Source: Microbacterium terrisoli (GTDB lineage: Bacteria > Actinomycetota > Actinomycetes > Actinomycetales > Microbacteriaceae). Taken from it: 64,000 bases of DNA. The stretch's first letter is position 1. Every line of letters starts with the position of its first letter. Made by a program: the position numbers and the translations under genes. Shown here piece after piece: positions 56,401-63,145 of this stretch. Below the pieces are notes generated by a model, which saw nothing but the letters and a program-made list of their open reading frames with translations, made no database searches and was not told the origin of the DNA. The stretch covers positions 1,426,001-1,490,000 of the forward strand of contig NZ_CP133019.1 in NCBI RefSeq assembly GCF_030866805.1. Direction: 5' to 3'.

Positions 56401-56745
56401 GATGCGGCGGAACTCGAGCGACTGAAGGACGCGTTCGCCCGTTCGCCGTGGGCCTCGCTGCAGCCGATCGCCGTCGAGACCGAGATCGATTTCCGGTTCA
56501 CCGGACTCGATGACGCCGACCATCTGGCGATCTGCAAGCTGGATGCCGTCTACCGGCGCGGTGAGCGCTTCGAGATCGTGGACTGGAAGACCGGTGCGCC
56601 TCCGCGCACCGCCGCCGAGCGAGCGGAGCGGATGCTGCAGCTCGAACTGTACCGTCGTGCCTACCACCAGAAGCACGGGGTTCCGCTGGATCAGATCGAC
56701 GTCGTGCTCTACTACGTCGCGCACGACCTCATTCTGAGGGCGTGA
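53470..56745 (+). CDS. adnB: AdnB-like helicase-nuclease subunit
   Basis: Subunit B, 1091 residues, with a complete SF1A motor: GAGSGKTETMAARV (I), GLTFTRKAAGELTERI (Ia), LLDEYQDTSVAQ (II), VGDPHQAIYGWRGAS (III), IHGSKGLEWDAVAVV (V), YVAVTRARDHLLL (VI). The C-terminal nuclease has KLDAVYRRGERFEIVDWKTG and QLELYRRAYHQ (D, D-x-K, Q-x3-Y), so both subunits should cut DNA. Together with AdnA it resects broken DNA ends and substitutes for RecBCD/AddAB. It starts at ATG 53470, overlapping adnA, not at the upstream ATG within adnA. Confidence 0.92.
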   Translation: MTALTPEAIAAALGQFPPTAEQSAVISSPLAPALVVAGAGSGKTETMAARVVWLVANRIVRRDEILGLTFTRKAAGELTERIQRRLARLAEFERAGLIAHLPVLHAEGALDVFGAIERSGCSVRDRNTALAELVARTGARAQAQDTETLLHRPTVSTYNSFADAIVREHAVRIGRDPEAAVLSESAAWLLMRRVVYASDDPRLEAVERAPRTVIDAALRIARDGVDHLVDLDALAAFPEQFRTVAQLPSIRRGTTVYADVTKAVGCVDALELLVTLARDYNDQKRRLGVLDFSDQVAGALQAVRGHPSVAAEMRSRFAVVLLDEYQDTSVAQTELLSALFADRAVMAVGDPHQAIYGWRGASSGNLGGFAGAFAHDEACGSFALMTSWRNSRAVLRAAEAVLAPLAASAPVPVGALLPREEAPDGAVEIAVEDDLDAETERVAAWFEQVRSERAAAGRTTTGAILFRAKKHMVRFADALAARGIPHRILGLGGLLSTPEVVDVVSALRVISDPRAGSALIRLLAGPRWAIGLPDLRELAGLSRRIAQHDASLQRLEPVVAERVRTGGDESGSLVDALDFVLRVPDDHSWLAGLTAQARVRLREAAAVFAGLRQSAAAPVIELVRLIERELRLDIELAANEARGPARVAAAQLRAFTDEVHAFLAADETGSLSSLLAWLDHAEQLDEFAPRTEPAEDDVVQLLTIHGSKGLEWDAVAVVRLVDGELPTAAKDTKAWLGFGVLPYEFRGDAPWLPALAWRTAQTQQQIKTAIDDFAAANRERQIDEDRRLAYVAVTRARDHLLLTGSPWSGTMRPRSHSPFLIEIAQAQGAVLPDGDPGENPYQGEKRMLSWPLDALGARRARVMDAATAVRAALEAERPAPDDDLALLLAERDLRQAPASGRAPVRIPASRYKDFVADYAGTVAAIARPMPERPFRQTRLGTLFHSWVEQRSGLVGAAGSLDDALWELSSDEQDLGHADAAELERLKDAFARSPWASLQPIAVETEIDFRFTGLDDADHLAICKLDAVYRRGERFEIVDWKTGAPPRTAAERAERMLQLELYRRAYHQKHGVPLDQIDVVLYYVAHDLILRA

Positions 56746-56748
56746 CCT

Positions 56749-56788
56749 GCCGCACGCGCGTCGAGGTCGCCGCACGCGCGTCGAGGTC
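56749..56788. repeat. Two perfect tandem copies of a 20-bp sequence
   Basis: GCCGCACGCGCGTCGAGGTC is repeated without a gap at 56749-56768 and 56769-56788 in the junction between adnB and the converging phosphotransferase gene. It is likely to vary in copy number between strains. Confidence 0.85.
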
Positions 56789-56797
56789 ACGGCGCGG

Positions 56798-58015
56798 TCA
56801 GGACGAGGCCGCCCAGCGTCGCAGCGCGGCCTCGGACGCACGGTCGGCGTCGGCCACGGCATCCGCGTCACCGTCCCGGCCCACCCACCCGCTCACGTCG
56901 ATGGGTGCCGTCGCGTCCGGGTCGGCCGGTGAGGACGTCTCGGTCCGGCCGCCGATCTGCTCGCTGAAGAACGCGGTGTCGTCCGGGCCGAAGGCGTCTG
57001 TCTGCATCGATGTATCGATGCCGCCGGCGGCGCCGGGCACGCGCCCGAGCAGGGCGATGGTGTCGTCGACGTCGACCGCGTCATCGGCGAGCAGATCGTC
57101 GTCGACGACAGAGTCGGCCAGGGCGGTCAGCAGGTCCACCGCGTCATCGACGATGTCGTCGCGGCCTTCGTCGTGGCCGTGCACGAGCCAGCGGGCGAAT
57201 TCGAACTCGGCGTACAGCCGCGCGCGGATGCGCAGCCAGGCGTCGGGCGTGCGCACGCTCGCTTCGGTGTAGGCGTCGAACACGTCTCGTGCAGCCTCGG
57301 GTGCGGATGCGGTCCAGCGCAGGTCGGCTGCCGGGTCGCCCACGCGCAGCCCGTGCCAGGTGAGCAGCCCCGAGACCGTGGGCACGCCGTCGCGATCGGC
57401 GAAGACGAAAGCGTCGGTGGTGGTCCCGCCCAAGGTCAGAGTCGGTTCGAATTGCCAGATGCGCGAGGCGCCGACCGCCTTGCTCCAGCGTGAGAGCAGC
57501 GACACCGGAAGACGGTGACTGGTCGCGACGCGATCCAGCAGGCGCTCGGCATCGGCGCGTGTCTGCGCCGCGGTCAGCTCCGGCAACGACTCGGCGCGTG
57601 CCACCGAGTCCGGAAGCGCGTGCACAGCGGCGATGGCCGCTCCGAGCGTGGTGGCCGTTCCGCGGCCTGCGGGAACGTCGGCGGCATCGACGCGGTAGCC
57701 GGGCAGGTGACTGACCACGATCGCCGGCGCGTCGCCGACGCGCGCCTGCCCGAGGAGGGTCGGCGCCGCGAAGGGCAGCAGGGCACGCACGCCCGAGGTC
57801 AGTGCGCGCAGGGCCCGTGCCTGCGCGGCGAGTTCGGCTGCGGTGTCGTCGTCTGTGGCCGCGCGCACCACGACGCGTCGCCCGTCCGACAACTCGGCCA
57901 GCGCCGAATCGAAGCGGCCGGCGCCGTGTTCGGTGAGCGCGCTGACCGCGATGACCGAGGCCTGCGGGACTGCCGAGGTCACAGCCGCCGCTAGAGTGAG
58001 GGGTGAGCGTGCCAT
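56798..58015 (-). CDS. Phosphotransferase-fold protein lacking catalytic residues
   Basis: A 405-residue protein with the aminoglycoside/macrolide phosphotransferase fold: DGRRVVVRAATDDD in the N-lobe, HLPGYRVDAADVP hinge and GVGDPAADL-type motif (RVGDPAADLRW). The catalytic loop, normally HGDLHxxN, reads LGGTTTDA, and the metal-binding IDW reads LTW, so both essential aspartates are missing. The N-lobe lysine position is arginine. The final 120 residues are acidic and disordered. It probably acts as a pseudokinase-like binding protein rather than an antibiotic kinase. ATG 58015 follows TACCCT with 7-nt spacing. Confidence 0.72.
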   Translation of the reverse strand: MARSPLTLAAAVTSAVPQASVIAVSALTEHGAGRFDSALAELSDGRRVVVRAATDDDTAAELAAQARALRALTSGVRALLPFAAPTLLGQARVGDAPAIVVSHLPGYRVDAADVPAGRGTATTLGAAIAAVHALPDSVARAESLPELTAAQTRADAERLLDRVATSHRLPVSLLSRWSKAVGASRIWQFEPTLTLGGTTTDAFVFADRDGVPTVSGLLTWHGLRVGDPAADLRWTASAPEAARDVFDAYTEASVRTPDAWLRIRARLYAEFEFARWLVHGHDEGRDDIVDDAVDLLTALADSVVDDDLLADDAVDVDDTIALLGRVPGAAGGIDTSMQTDAFGPDDTAFFSEQIGGRTETSSPADPDATAPIDVSGWVGRDGDADAVADADRASEAALRRWAASS

Positions 58016-58078
58016 GCCCCCCAGGGTAGGTCGGCGTCGGCTGCCGAAGGGGTCGCCACGCCCGGCACGGAGGGATCG

Positions 58079-59035
58079 ATGACCGCACAATCGCGCGAGG
58101 GAAGACACAATCGGTCGTCCGGCCCGGCACCCGCGTTCGGTCGGTCCGGATTCGATCGCAGCGCCCATGAGCGCAGCGACGCAGACCTCATCGCGCGACT
58201 GCGGGGCGATGCTTCCACGCGCACGCTGGTCATCCGCGGCGATCGCGCCCAGCTGGGCGCGGACGGCGGGTTGCGCTTCCGCGGCGGCAGCGACGTGGCG
58301 GATGCCGCGCACTGGGCGTTTCTGGGCCGGGCGTCGGACGGATCGGCCATGCTGGCCGCGGTTCTCGACCCCGACGCGGCCGATCTCCCGGACGGACCCT
58401 GGGTCGCGCTACGTGCGGCCGGTGCGGGCTTGTCGGCAGAAGAGGCCGACGCCTTCGTGACGGCGGTGGCGCTGGGGCGCTGGCTGAGCGACTCCACGTA
58501 CTGCCCGGCGTGCGGGGCCGCCACTCGCGTGCAGGCGGCCGGCTGGGCGCGGCGGTGCGACTCCTGCGGGCGCGAGCATTTTCCGCGCACCGACCCGGCC
58601 GTGATCATGGCGGTGGAGAGCTCCGGAGGCCCGGATCGGCTGCTGCTGGGTTCGAATGTGCTGTGGGGGCTCAATCGCTTCTCGTGCTTCGCCGGGTTCG
58701 TCGAGGCGGGCGAGTCGGCCGAGGCGGCCGTCGCCCGCGAGCTTCTCGAGGAGTCGGGCATCCAGGTCAGTGACGTGCGGTACTGCTCGTCTCAGGCGTG
58801 GCCGTACCCGCGCTCGCTCATGCTGGGCTTTCGCGCACGCGCCGTCGCCGACGACCGGGCCCGCCCCGACGGCGACGAGATCGCCGCGCTGCGCTGGTTC
58901 ACCCGCGCTGAGATCGGTGAGGCCCTGCAACGCGGCGCGTGGGGCGACGATGCCGAAGGCGACGACATCCTCTTGCCGGGGCCGGCCTCGATCGCGCACC
59001 GCCTCATCGCCGACTGGTACGCGGAGGCCGAATGA
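58079..59035 (+). CDS. nudC: NAD(H) diphosphatase NudC
   Basis: Nudix hydrolase of 318 residues that cleaves NADH and removes NAD caps from RNA in E. coli. A zinc ribbon (YCPACGAATRVQ...RRCDSCGREHFPRTDPAVI) precedes the Nudix box GFVEAGESAEAAVARELLEESGI, followed by the NudC hallmark SQAWPYPRSLM (SQPWPFPxS in the consensus). GGAGGGATCG precedes the ATG. It overlaps uvrD2 by 4 nt; the adnAB-nudC-uvrD2 order is shared with mycobacteria. Confidence 0.94.
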   Translation: MTAQSREGRHNRSSGPAPAFGRSGFDRSAHERSDADLIARLRGDASTRTLVIRGDRAQLGADGGLRFRGGSDVADAAHWAFLGRASDGSAMLAAVLDPDAADLPDGPWVALRAAGAGLSAEEADAFVTAVALGRWLSDSTYCPACGAATRVQAAGWARRCDSCGREHFPRTDPAVIMAVESSGGPDRLLLGSNVLWGLNRFSCFAGFVEAGESAEAAVARELLEESGIQVSDVRYCSSQAWPYPRSLMLGFRARAVADDRARPDGDEIAALRWFTRAEIGEALQRGAWGDDAEGDDILLPGPASIAHRLIADWYAEAE

Positions 59036-60816
59036 CCGGCCCGTTGGACGGCCTCGACCCGCAGCAGCTCGAGGCGGCCACCGCGCTGCGCGGACCGGTC
59101 TGCGTGCTGGCCGGAGCCGGTGCGGGAAAGACGCGGGTGATCACCCGGCGCATCGCGCACGGGGTCGACACCGGCGCCTATTCTCCGGGCCGGGTGATGG
59201 CAGTGACCTTCACCGCCAAGGCTGCCGGAGAGATGCGCGGGCGGCTGCGGGCGCTCGGCATCGGCGGTGTGTCCGCCCGGACGTTCCATGCCGCGGCCCT
59301 GGCCCAGCTGAACTTCTTCTGGCCGACGGTGGCGGGCGATTCTGCACCGGCGATCGTCGACAACAAGGTGCGACTGCTCGCACATGCCGCCGACGGCATC
59401 GGACTGTCGGTGGACACGGCCACGCTGCGCGACGTCGCGTCGCAGATCGAGTGGCGCAAGGTCACGATGCGATCGATCGATCGCTACGCCGCCGACAGAC
59501 CGGCCGGTGTCGGAGGGCTGGGCATCGAGCGACTGGTGGACCTGCAGCGTGCCTACGAGAAGCTGAAAGACGAGCGCCGGCAGCTCGATTTCGAAGACGT
59601 GCTGCTCGCGTGCGCCGGCATGCTCGAGGCAGAGCCGCGCGTGGCTGCCGCCGTCCGTGAGCAGTACCGGCACTTCACCGTCGACGAATACCAGGATGTC
59701 TCGCCGCTGCAGAACCGTCTGCTGGAGGTGTGGCTCGGCCAGCGCCGCGACCTGTGCGTGGTGGGTGACGCGAGCCAGACGATCTATTCGTTCGCGGGTG
59801 CCGACGCGGGGTATCTGCGGGATTTCGGCACGCGGTACCCCGATGCGACCGTCGTACGGCTCTCGACGAGCTATCGGTGTGCGCAACCCGTGCTGGGCGT
59901 GGCCAACGAGCTCATGCGAGGGCGTCCCGGTGCGCTGCTCCTGCACGCTGCTGACCCTGCGGCCCCGTCGACCGAACAGCTGCCGGCAACGGCGGCGGGC
60001 GCGCCGCGACCGACGGTGACGACATTCGCGAATGACGCGGACGAGGCCGCGGGCGTGGCCTCAGCCATCGCCGCGCAGCTGCACGACGGTGCGGACCCGC
60101 GCGAGATCGCCGTGTTGTACCGTGCGCACGCCCAGTCGGTGCCGCTGCTGCAGTCGTTGGCGGCCGTGCAGATTCCGGCGACGGTGCTGGGCGGGCGACG
60201 CTTCTTCGACATTCCCGAGGTGCGCCAGGCAGTGCTCGCATTGCGGGGCGCCTCGGTCGCGCCGATCTCGCGCGGTTTCGTGGATGCCGTGCGCGACGTG
60301 CTGCGTTCTCTCGGGCTGACCGATGACCCGCCGCCGGCGGGCGGTGCGCTGCGCGACGCGTGGGAGGCCCGGCGGGCACTGCTGCGGCTGGCGGAGGAAG
60401 CACCCGCGCAGACCTCGCTGCGCGCGTTCACCGATGATCTGATGGCGCGGGCGAAAGACCAGCACGAACCCGGCATGCGGACGGTGACACTGGCGACGCT
60501 GCACGCGGCCAAGGGCCTGGAATGGCGGCACGTGCACATCATCGGCATGTCCGAAGGGCTCCTGCCGATCTCGTACGCGACGACGTTCGAGCAGATCGAC
60601 GAAGAGCGGCGCCTGACCTATGTCGGCGTCACGCGGGCAGCGCTGACGCTGTCGCTGTCGTGGTCGCGCGTCGGGGATCGGATGCGGGAACGGCAGCCGT
60701 CACGCTTTCTGCGAGAGATCGGCAGCCGCACGCTGCGTGCGGTCGATGGGTCCGCCAGGAACGGCGGTGCGAGCGCGCGGACAGCGTCAGCGAGCGCGTC
60801 ACGGGCGCATCGCTGA
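59032..60816 (+). CDS. uvrD2: UvrD2-like SF1A DNA helicase, short form
   Basis: A 594-residue helicase. Motifs: AGAGAGKTRVITRRI (I), MAVTFTAKAAGEMRGRL (Ia), VDEYQDVSPLQ (II), VGDASQTIYSFAGAD (III), LATLHAAKGLEWRHVHI (V), YVGVTRAALTLSLSWSR (VI). The protein ends about 50 residues after motif VI, in a low-complexity Ser/Ala/Arg tail. The tetracysteine and HRDC domains of the roughly 700-residue mycobacterial UvrD2 are absent. The 3' end overlaps the convergent TOMM-like gene by 188 nt. ATG 59032 overlaps the nudC stop. Confidence 0.88.
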   Translation: MTGPLDGLDPQQLEAATALRGPVCVLAGAGAGKTRVITRRIAHGVDTGAYSPGRVMAVTFTAKAAGEMRGRLRALGIGGVSARTFHAAALAQLNFFWPTVAGDSAPAIVDNKVRLLAHAADGIGLSVDTATLRDVASQIEWRKVTMRSIDRYAADRPAGVGGLGIERLVDLQRAYEKLKDERRQLDFEDVLLACAGMLEAEPRVAAAVREQYRHFTVDEYQDVSPLQNRLLEVWLGQRRDLCVVGDASQTIYSFAGADAGYLRDFGTRYPDATVVRLSTSYRCAQPVLGVANELMRGRPGALLLHAADPAAPSTEQLPATAAGAPRPTVTTFANDADEAAGVASAIAAQLHDGADPREIAVLYRAHAQSVPLLQSLAAVQIPATVLGGRRFFDIPEVRQAVLALRGASVAPISRGFVDAVRDVLRSLGLTDDPPPAGGALRDAWEARRALLRLAEEAPAQTSLRAFTDDLMARAKDQHEPGMRTVTLATLHAAKGLEWRHVHIIGMSEGLLPISYATTFEQIDEERRLTYVGVTRAALTLSLSWSRVGDRMRERQPSRFLREIGSRTLRAVDGSARNGGASARTASASASRAHR

Positions 60817-61471
60817 CCTCGCCGACCATGCGAGCCGCCACGAGTCCCGCCTCGATGATCAGACCGCCCGGCGCCGGCGGCGGCGGAGCATGCAGCAGCT
60901 GGGTGGCCACCGCCGGCCACGCCGGATCGGCATCGCGACGGGCGGCTTCCAGGCACGTCAGGCATGCGGTCGCCCCGGGAACCACCATCGGCCCCACCGT
61001 CACCGTGTCGCCGTGCAGCACGAGAGGCAGGTGGCGGATGTCTTCGCGCAGAAGCCGGGCTGCATGACGAGGATCGACCACATGGGCTGCCACGATGAGG
61101 ACGGCGTCGGCGCTGCGGGAGTCCGACGTGATCGCCGCCCCGTGTGCGCGCAGACCGGCCGTCACCTGGGCAGCTGCCGGCGCCAGTGCCGGTGAGTCGG
61201 CCTCCACGGCGACGGATGCGGCCAGGCGGGTGCCGGGCGTGATCAGCACCGGCCCGAGCAGTGCGATCAGTGCCCGTGCGTCGTCAGCGCTGGCGCCCAG
61301 CGCGAGGGCGACCGGCTCGACGGCCACGTCGGGCAGGCCGCGGGACAGCTCGGTGATCATCCGCTCCTGCCAGGGCGCGGGATGATGCAGCCGAACGGAG
61401 TCGTCAGGCCCGAATTGCAGATCGTCGGGTGTGCGCCACACCGGCGGGCGGGCGGGGTCGAGTACCAGCAT
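60629..61471 (-). CDS. Orphan TOMM cyclodehydratase-like (E1/leader-binding) protein
   Basis: A 280-residue protein resembling the 'bacteriocin biosynthesis cyclodehydratase / TOMM leader peptide-binding' family. The key block is VTVGPMVVPGATACLTCLEAARRDADPAWPAVATQL, matching the family's VGPLVxPGxTxCLxCxDLxRxDxDPAWP. Zinc-ligand candidates are CLTC and, near the C-terminus, ACGC. The N-terminal RDPxxW-like region (PARPPVWRTPDDLQFG) is also typical. No YcaO partner, precursor peptide or dehydrogenase is nearby, so a RiPP function is doubtful. ATG 61471 follows CACAAT with 6-nt spacing. Confidence 0.75.
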   Translation of the reverse strand: MLVLDPARPPVWRTPDDLQFGPDDSVRLHHPAPWQERMITELSRGLPDVAVEPVALALGASADDARALIALLGPVLITPGTRLAASVAVEADSPALAPAAAQVTAGLRAHGAAITSDSRSADAVLIVAAHVVDPRHAARLLREDIRHLPLVLHGDTVTVGPMVVPGATACLTCLEAARRDADPAWPAVATQLLHAPPPPAPGGLIIEAGLVAARMVGEVSDAPVTRSLTLSARSHRRSWRTHRPHAACGCRSLAESVTAAVPASDPRRATTTATASALPA

Positions 61472-61477
61472 CCACCG

Positions 61478-61483
61478 ATTGTG
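61478..61483 (-). promoter_or_regulatory. CACAAT box 6 nt before the TOMM-like gene
   Basis: On the minus strand: CACAAT, CGGTGG, ATG 61471. GGTGG could alternatively act as a ribosome-binding site. Confidence 0.4.
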
Positions 61484-61508
61484 CGTCCGGCGAGGGCGCC
61501 CACGACGG

Positions 61509-61517
61509 TTGTCCACA
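61509..61517 (+). other. DnaA-box-like sequence TTGTCCACA
   Basis: Second exact copy of the actinobacterial DnaA-box form in this window, 38 nt upstream of the TOMM-like gene. It is isolated and not origin-like. Confidence 0.3.
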
Positions 61518-61571
61518 GACCGAACCCCACACGTCGGCCGGTGGCACGGCTGTGCAGGAGACGACGGTCGC

Positions 61572-63023
61572 TCAGACCGGGCGCGGTCCCTGCGGATCGT
61601 CGTCGGCCGGACTGTCGGTGCCGTCGTGTGCCGGCCCGCCCTGCGTGCCCTCGTCGGTGGTGGGCTCGTCAGTCGATCCCGCCTCCGGACCCTGCGCATC
61701 GAAATCACCGCGCAGCAGCGCCTCCAGCGCGTCATCCATCTCGTCACGAGGAGCCTGCTCGCCGCGCGAGCGTGCCTGCAGGCGGGCGATCAGGTCGGAC
61801 GGGTCGTCGATGTCGTCGGCCGACGGCATGAGGTCGGAGTAGTCCCACAGCGCGTCGCGGTCGGTCACTCCCACCGCGTCGGTCACCGCCCGCCACATCG
61901 CCGCGGCCTCACGCATGCGGCGCGGACGCAGTTCGAGGCCGACCAGCGAACCCAGCGCCTTCTCGGCCGGTCCGCCCACCGCCCGGCGACGGCGGACGGC
62001 CTCGGCGATGCGGTCGGCGGAGGGCAGACGTCCGGTCGCATCGGCGGTCACGACCTCGACCCAGCCTTCGATCGTGGCCAGCAGGTTCTCCAGGCGCGCG
62101 AGGGCGGCCGTCTGCGCTTCGGATCGCGCCGGCAGCAGCGCGCCGCTCTCGAGCGCCTCGCGCAGTTCTTGCGGGTTGTTGGGGTCGAAGCGTCCTGCCA
62201 TGTCTTCGAGCGCATCGGTGTCGACGTGCACTCCGCGTGCGAACTCGGTCACCTGGGCGATCACGTGCAGCCGCAGCCAACGCGCGTGCCGGAACAGACG
62301 CGCGTGCGCGAGTTCGCGCGTGGACAGATACAGTGCGAGCTGATCTTCGGGCACTCCGAGATCACGTCCGAAATCGGCGAAGTTCTGCGGCAGGATCGCG
62401 GCCGTGCCGGCGGGCATCACCGGGATTCCGACATCGCCGCCGGAGACCACCTGCAACGAGAGCTGTCCGATCACCTGCCCGAGCTGGGTGGCGAACATGC
62501 TGCCTCCCAGCGTGCGCATCACCTGGCCGGCACCCTGCACGAGCTGCTGCATCTCCTCGGGCGCCTGCGAGCGCAGTGCCTCGGTCAGCGCGTCGGCGAT
62601 GCTCGTGGCCACGGGCTCTGCGAGCTCCTGCCACACCGGCAGGGTGGCCTCCACCCACTGTCCGCGCGTCATCGCCTGCGGCGGCGAGCCGAGGTCCGAG
62701 ATGGCGGTGGCTTCGCTGAGCCACAGCGTCGCCAGCGTGAAGGCCTGGTCGAACTCGCCGCGCTGGCCGGTGGTCACACCCTTGTCGCTCTGGTTCGCGA
62801 TGTGCAGTGCCTGGCGCTTGGCCAGATCCCACGCAATGCCGCCGGCAGGGGCGTTGCGCAGCGCCTGCTGCATCTGATTCATGATGCCCTGCATCATCGC
62901 CGGGTCGACGCCCAGTGCGCGCAGCTGCTCGAGCTGCTCGGGATCGGGCGTGCCCGATGCGCCGAAGAGCTGCCGCATGAGCTCGGCGAAATCGTCCTCG
63001 GGGGAGCGGTCGTCGTCTGCCAC
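61572..63023 (-). CDS. DUF2342 zinc-dependent metalloprotease-like protein
   Basis: A 483-residue protein of the DUF2342 family (Rv3195 in M. tuberculosis, from memory), also annotated as zinc-dependent metalloprotease or F420-biosynthesis-associated. The core motif is YLSTRELAHARLFRHARWL, a RExxH variant of HExxH in which the first histidine is arginine. The N-terminus has DPEQLEQLRALGVDPAMMQGIMNQMQQAL. The C-terminal 90 residues are acidic and disordered. Enzymatic activity has not been inferred here beyond the family name. GTG 63023 follows GAAAGGCGAC. Divergent from the PDZ protease. Confidence 0.85.
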   Translation of the reverse strand: MADDDRSPEDDFAELMRQLFGASGTPDPEQLEQLRALGVDPAMMQGIMNQMQQALRNAPAGGIAWDLAKRQALHIANQSDKGVTTGQRGEFDQAFTLATLWLSEATAISDLGSPPQAMTRGQWVEATLPVWQELAEPVATSIADALTEALRSQAPEEMQQLVQGAGQVMRTLGGSMFATQLGQVIGQLSLQVVSGGDVGIPVMPAGTAAILPQNFADFGRDLGVPEDQLALYLSTRELAHARLFRHARWLRLHVIAQVTEFARGVHVDTDALEDMAGRFDPNNPQELREALESGALLPARSEAQTAALARLENLLATIEGWVEVVTADATGRLPSADRIAEAVRRRRAVGGPAEKALGSLVGLELRPRRMREAAAMWRAVTDAVGVTDRDALWDYSDLMPSADDIDDPSDLIARLQARSRGEQAPRDEMDDALEALLRGDFDAQGPEAGSTDEPTTDEGTQGGPAHDGTDSPADDDPQGPRPV

Positions 63024-63145
63024 TTCAGTCGCCTTTCAGCAGGGTGTCCGCGTGTGGTTCTACGCTAGTCGCACGGATCCCGGTGATCTGCGACCGAGGG
63101 CTCCTCACCTGTACGCCGGTCGCGAACGAGGTGGGAAGGACTCCT

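Noticed and set aside
56798..58015. Antibiotic (macrolide or aminoglycoside) resistance kinase
   Set aside because: The fold matches but the catalytic HGD and IDW aspartates are absent, so a resistance function is not supported.
60817..61570. Possible aminoacyl or acyltransferase gene on the plus strand after uvrD2
   Set aside because: The plus-strand frames here are composition shadows of the TOMM-like gene and show no family motif.
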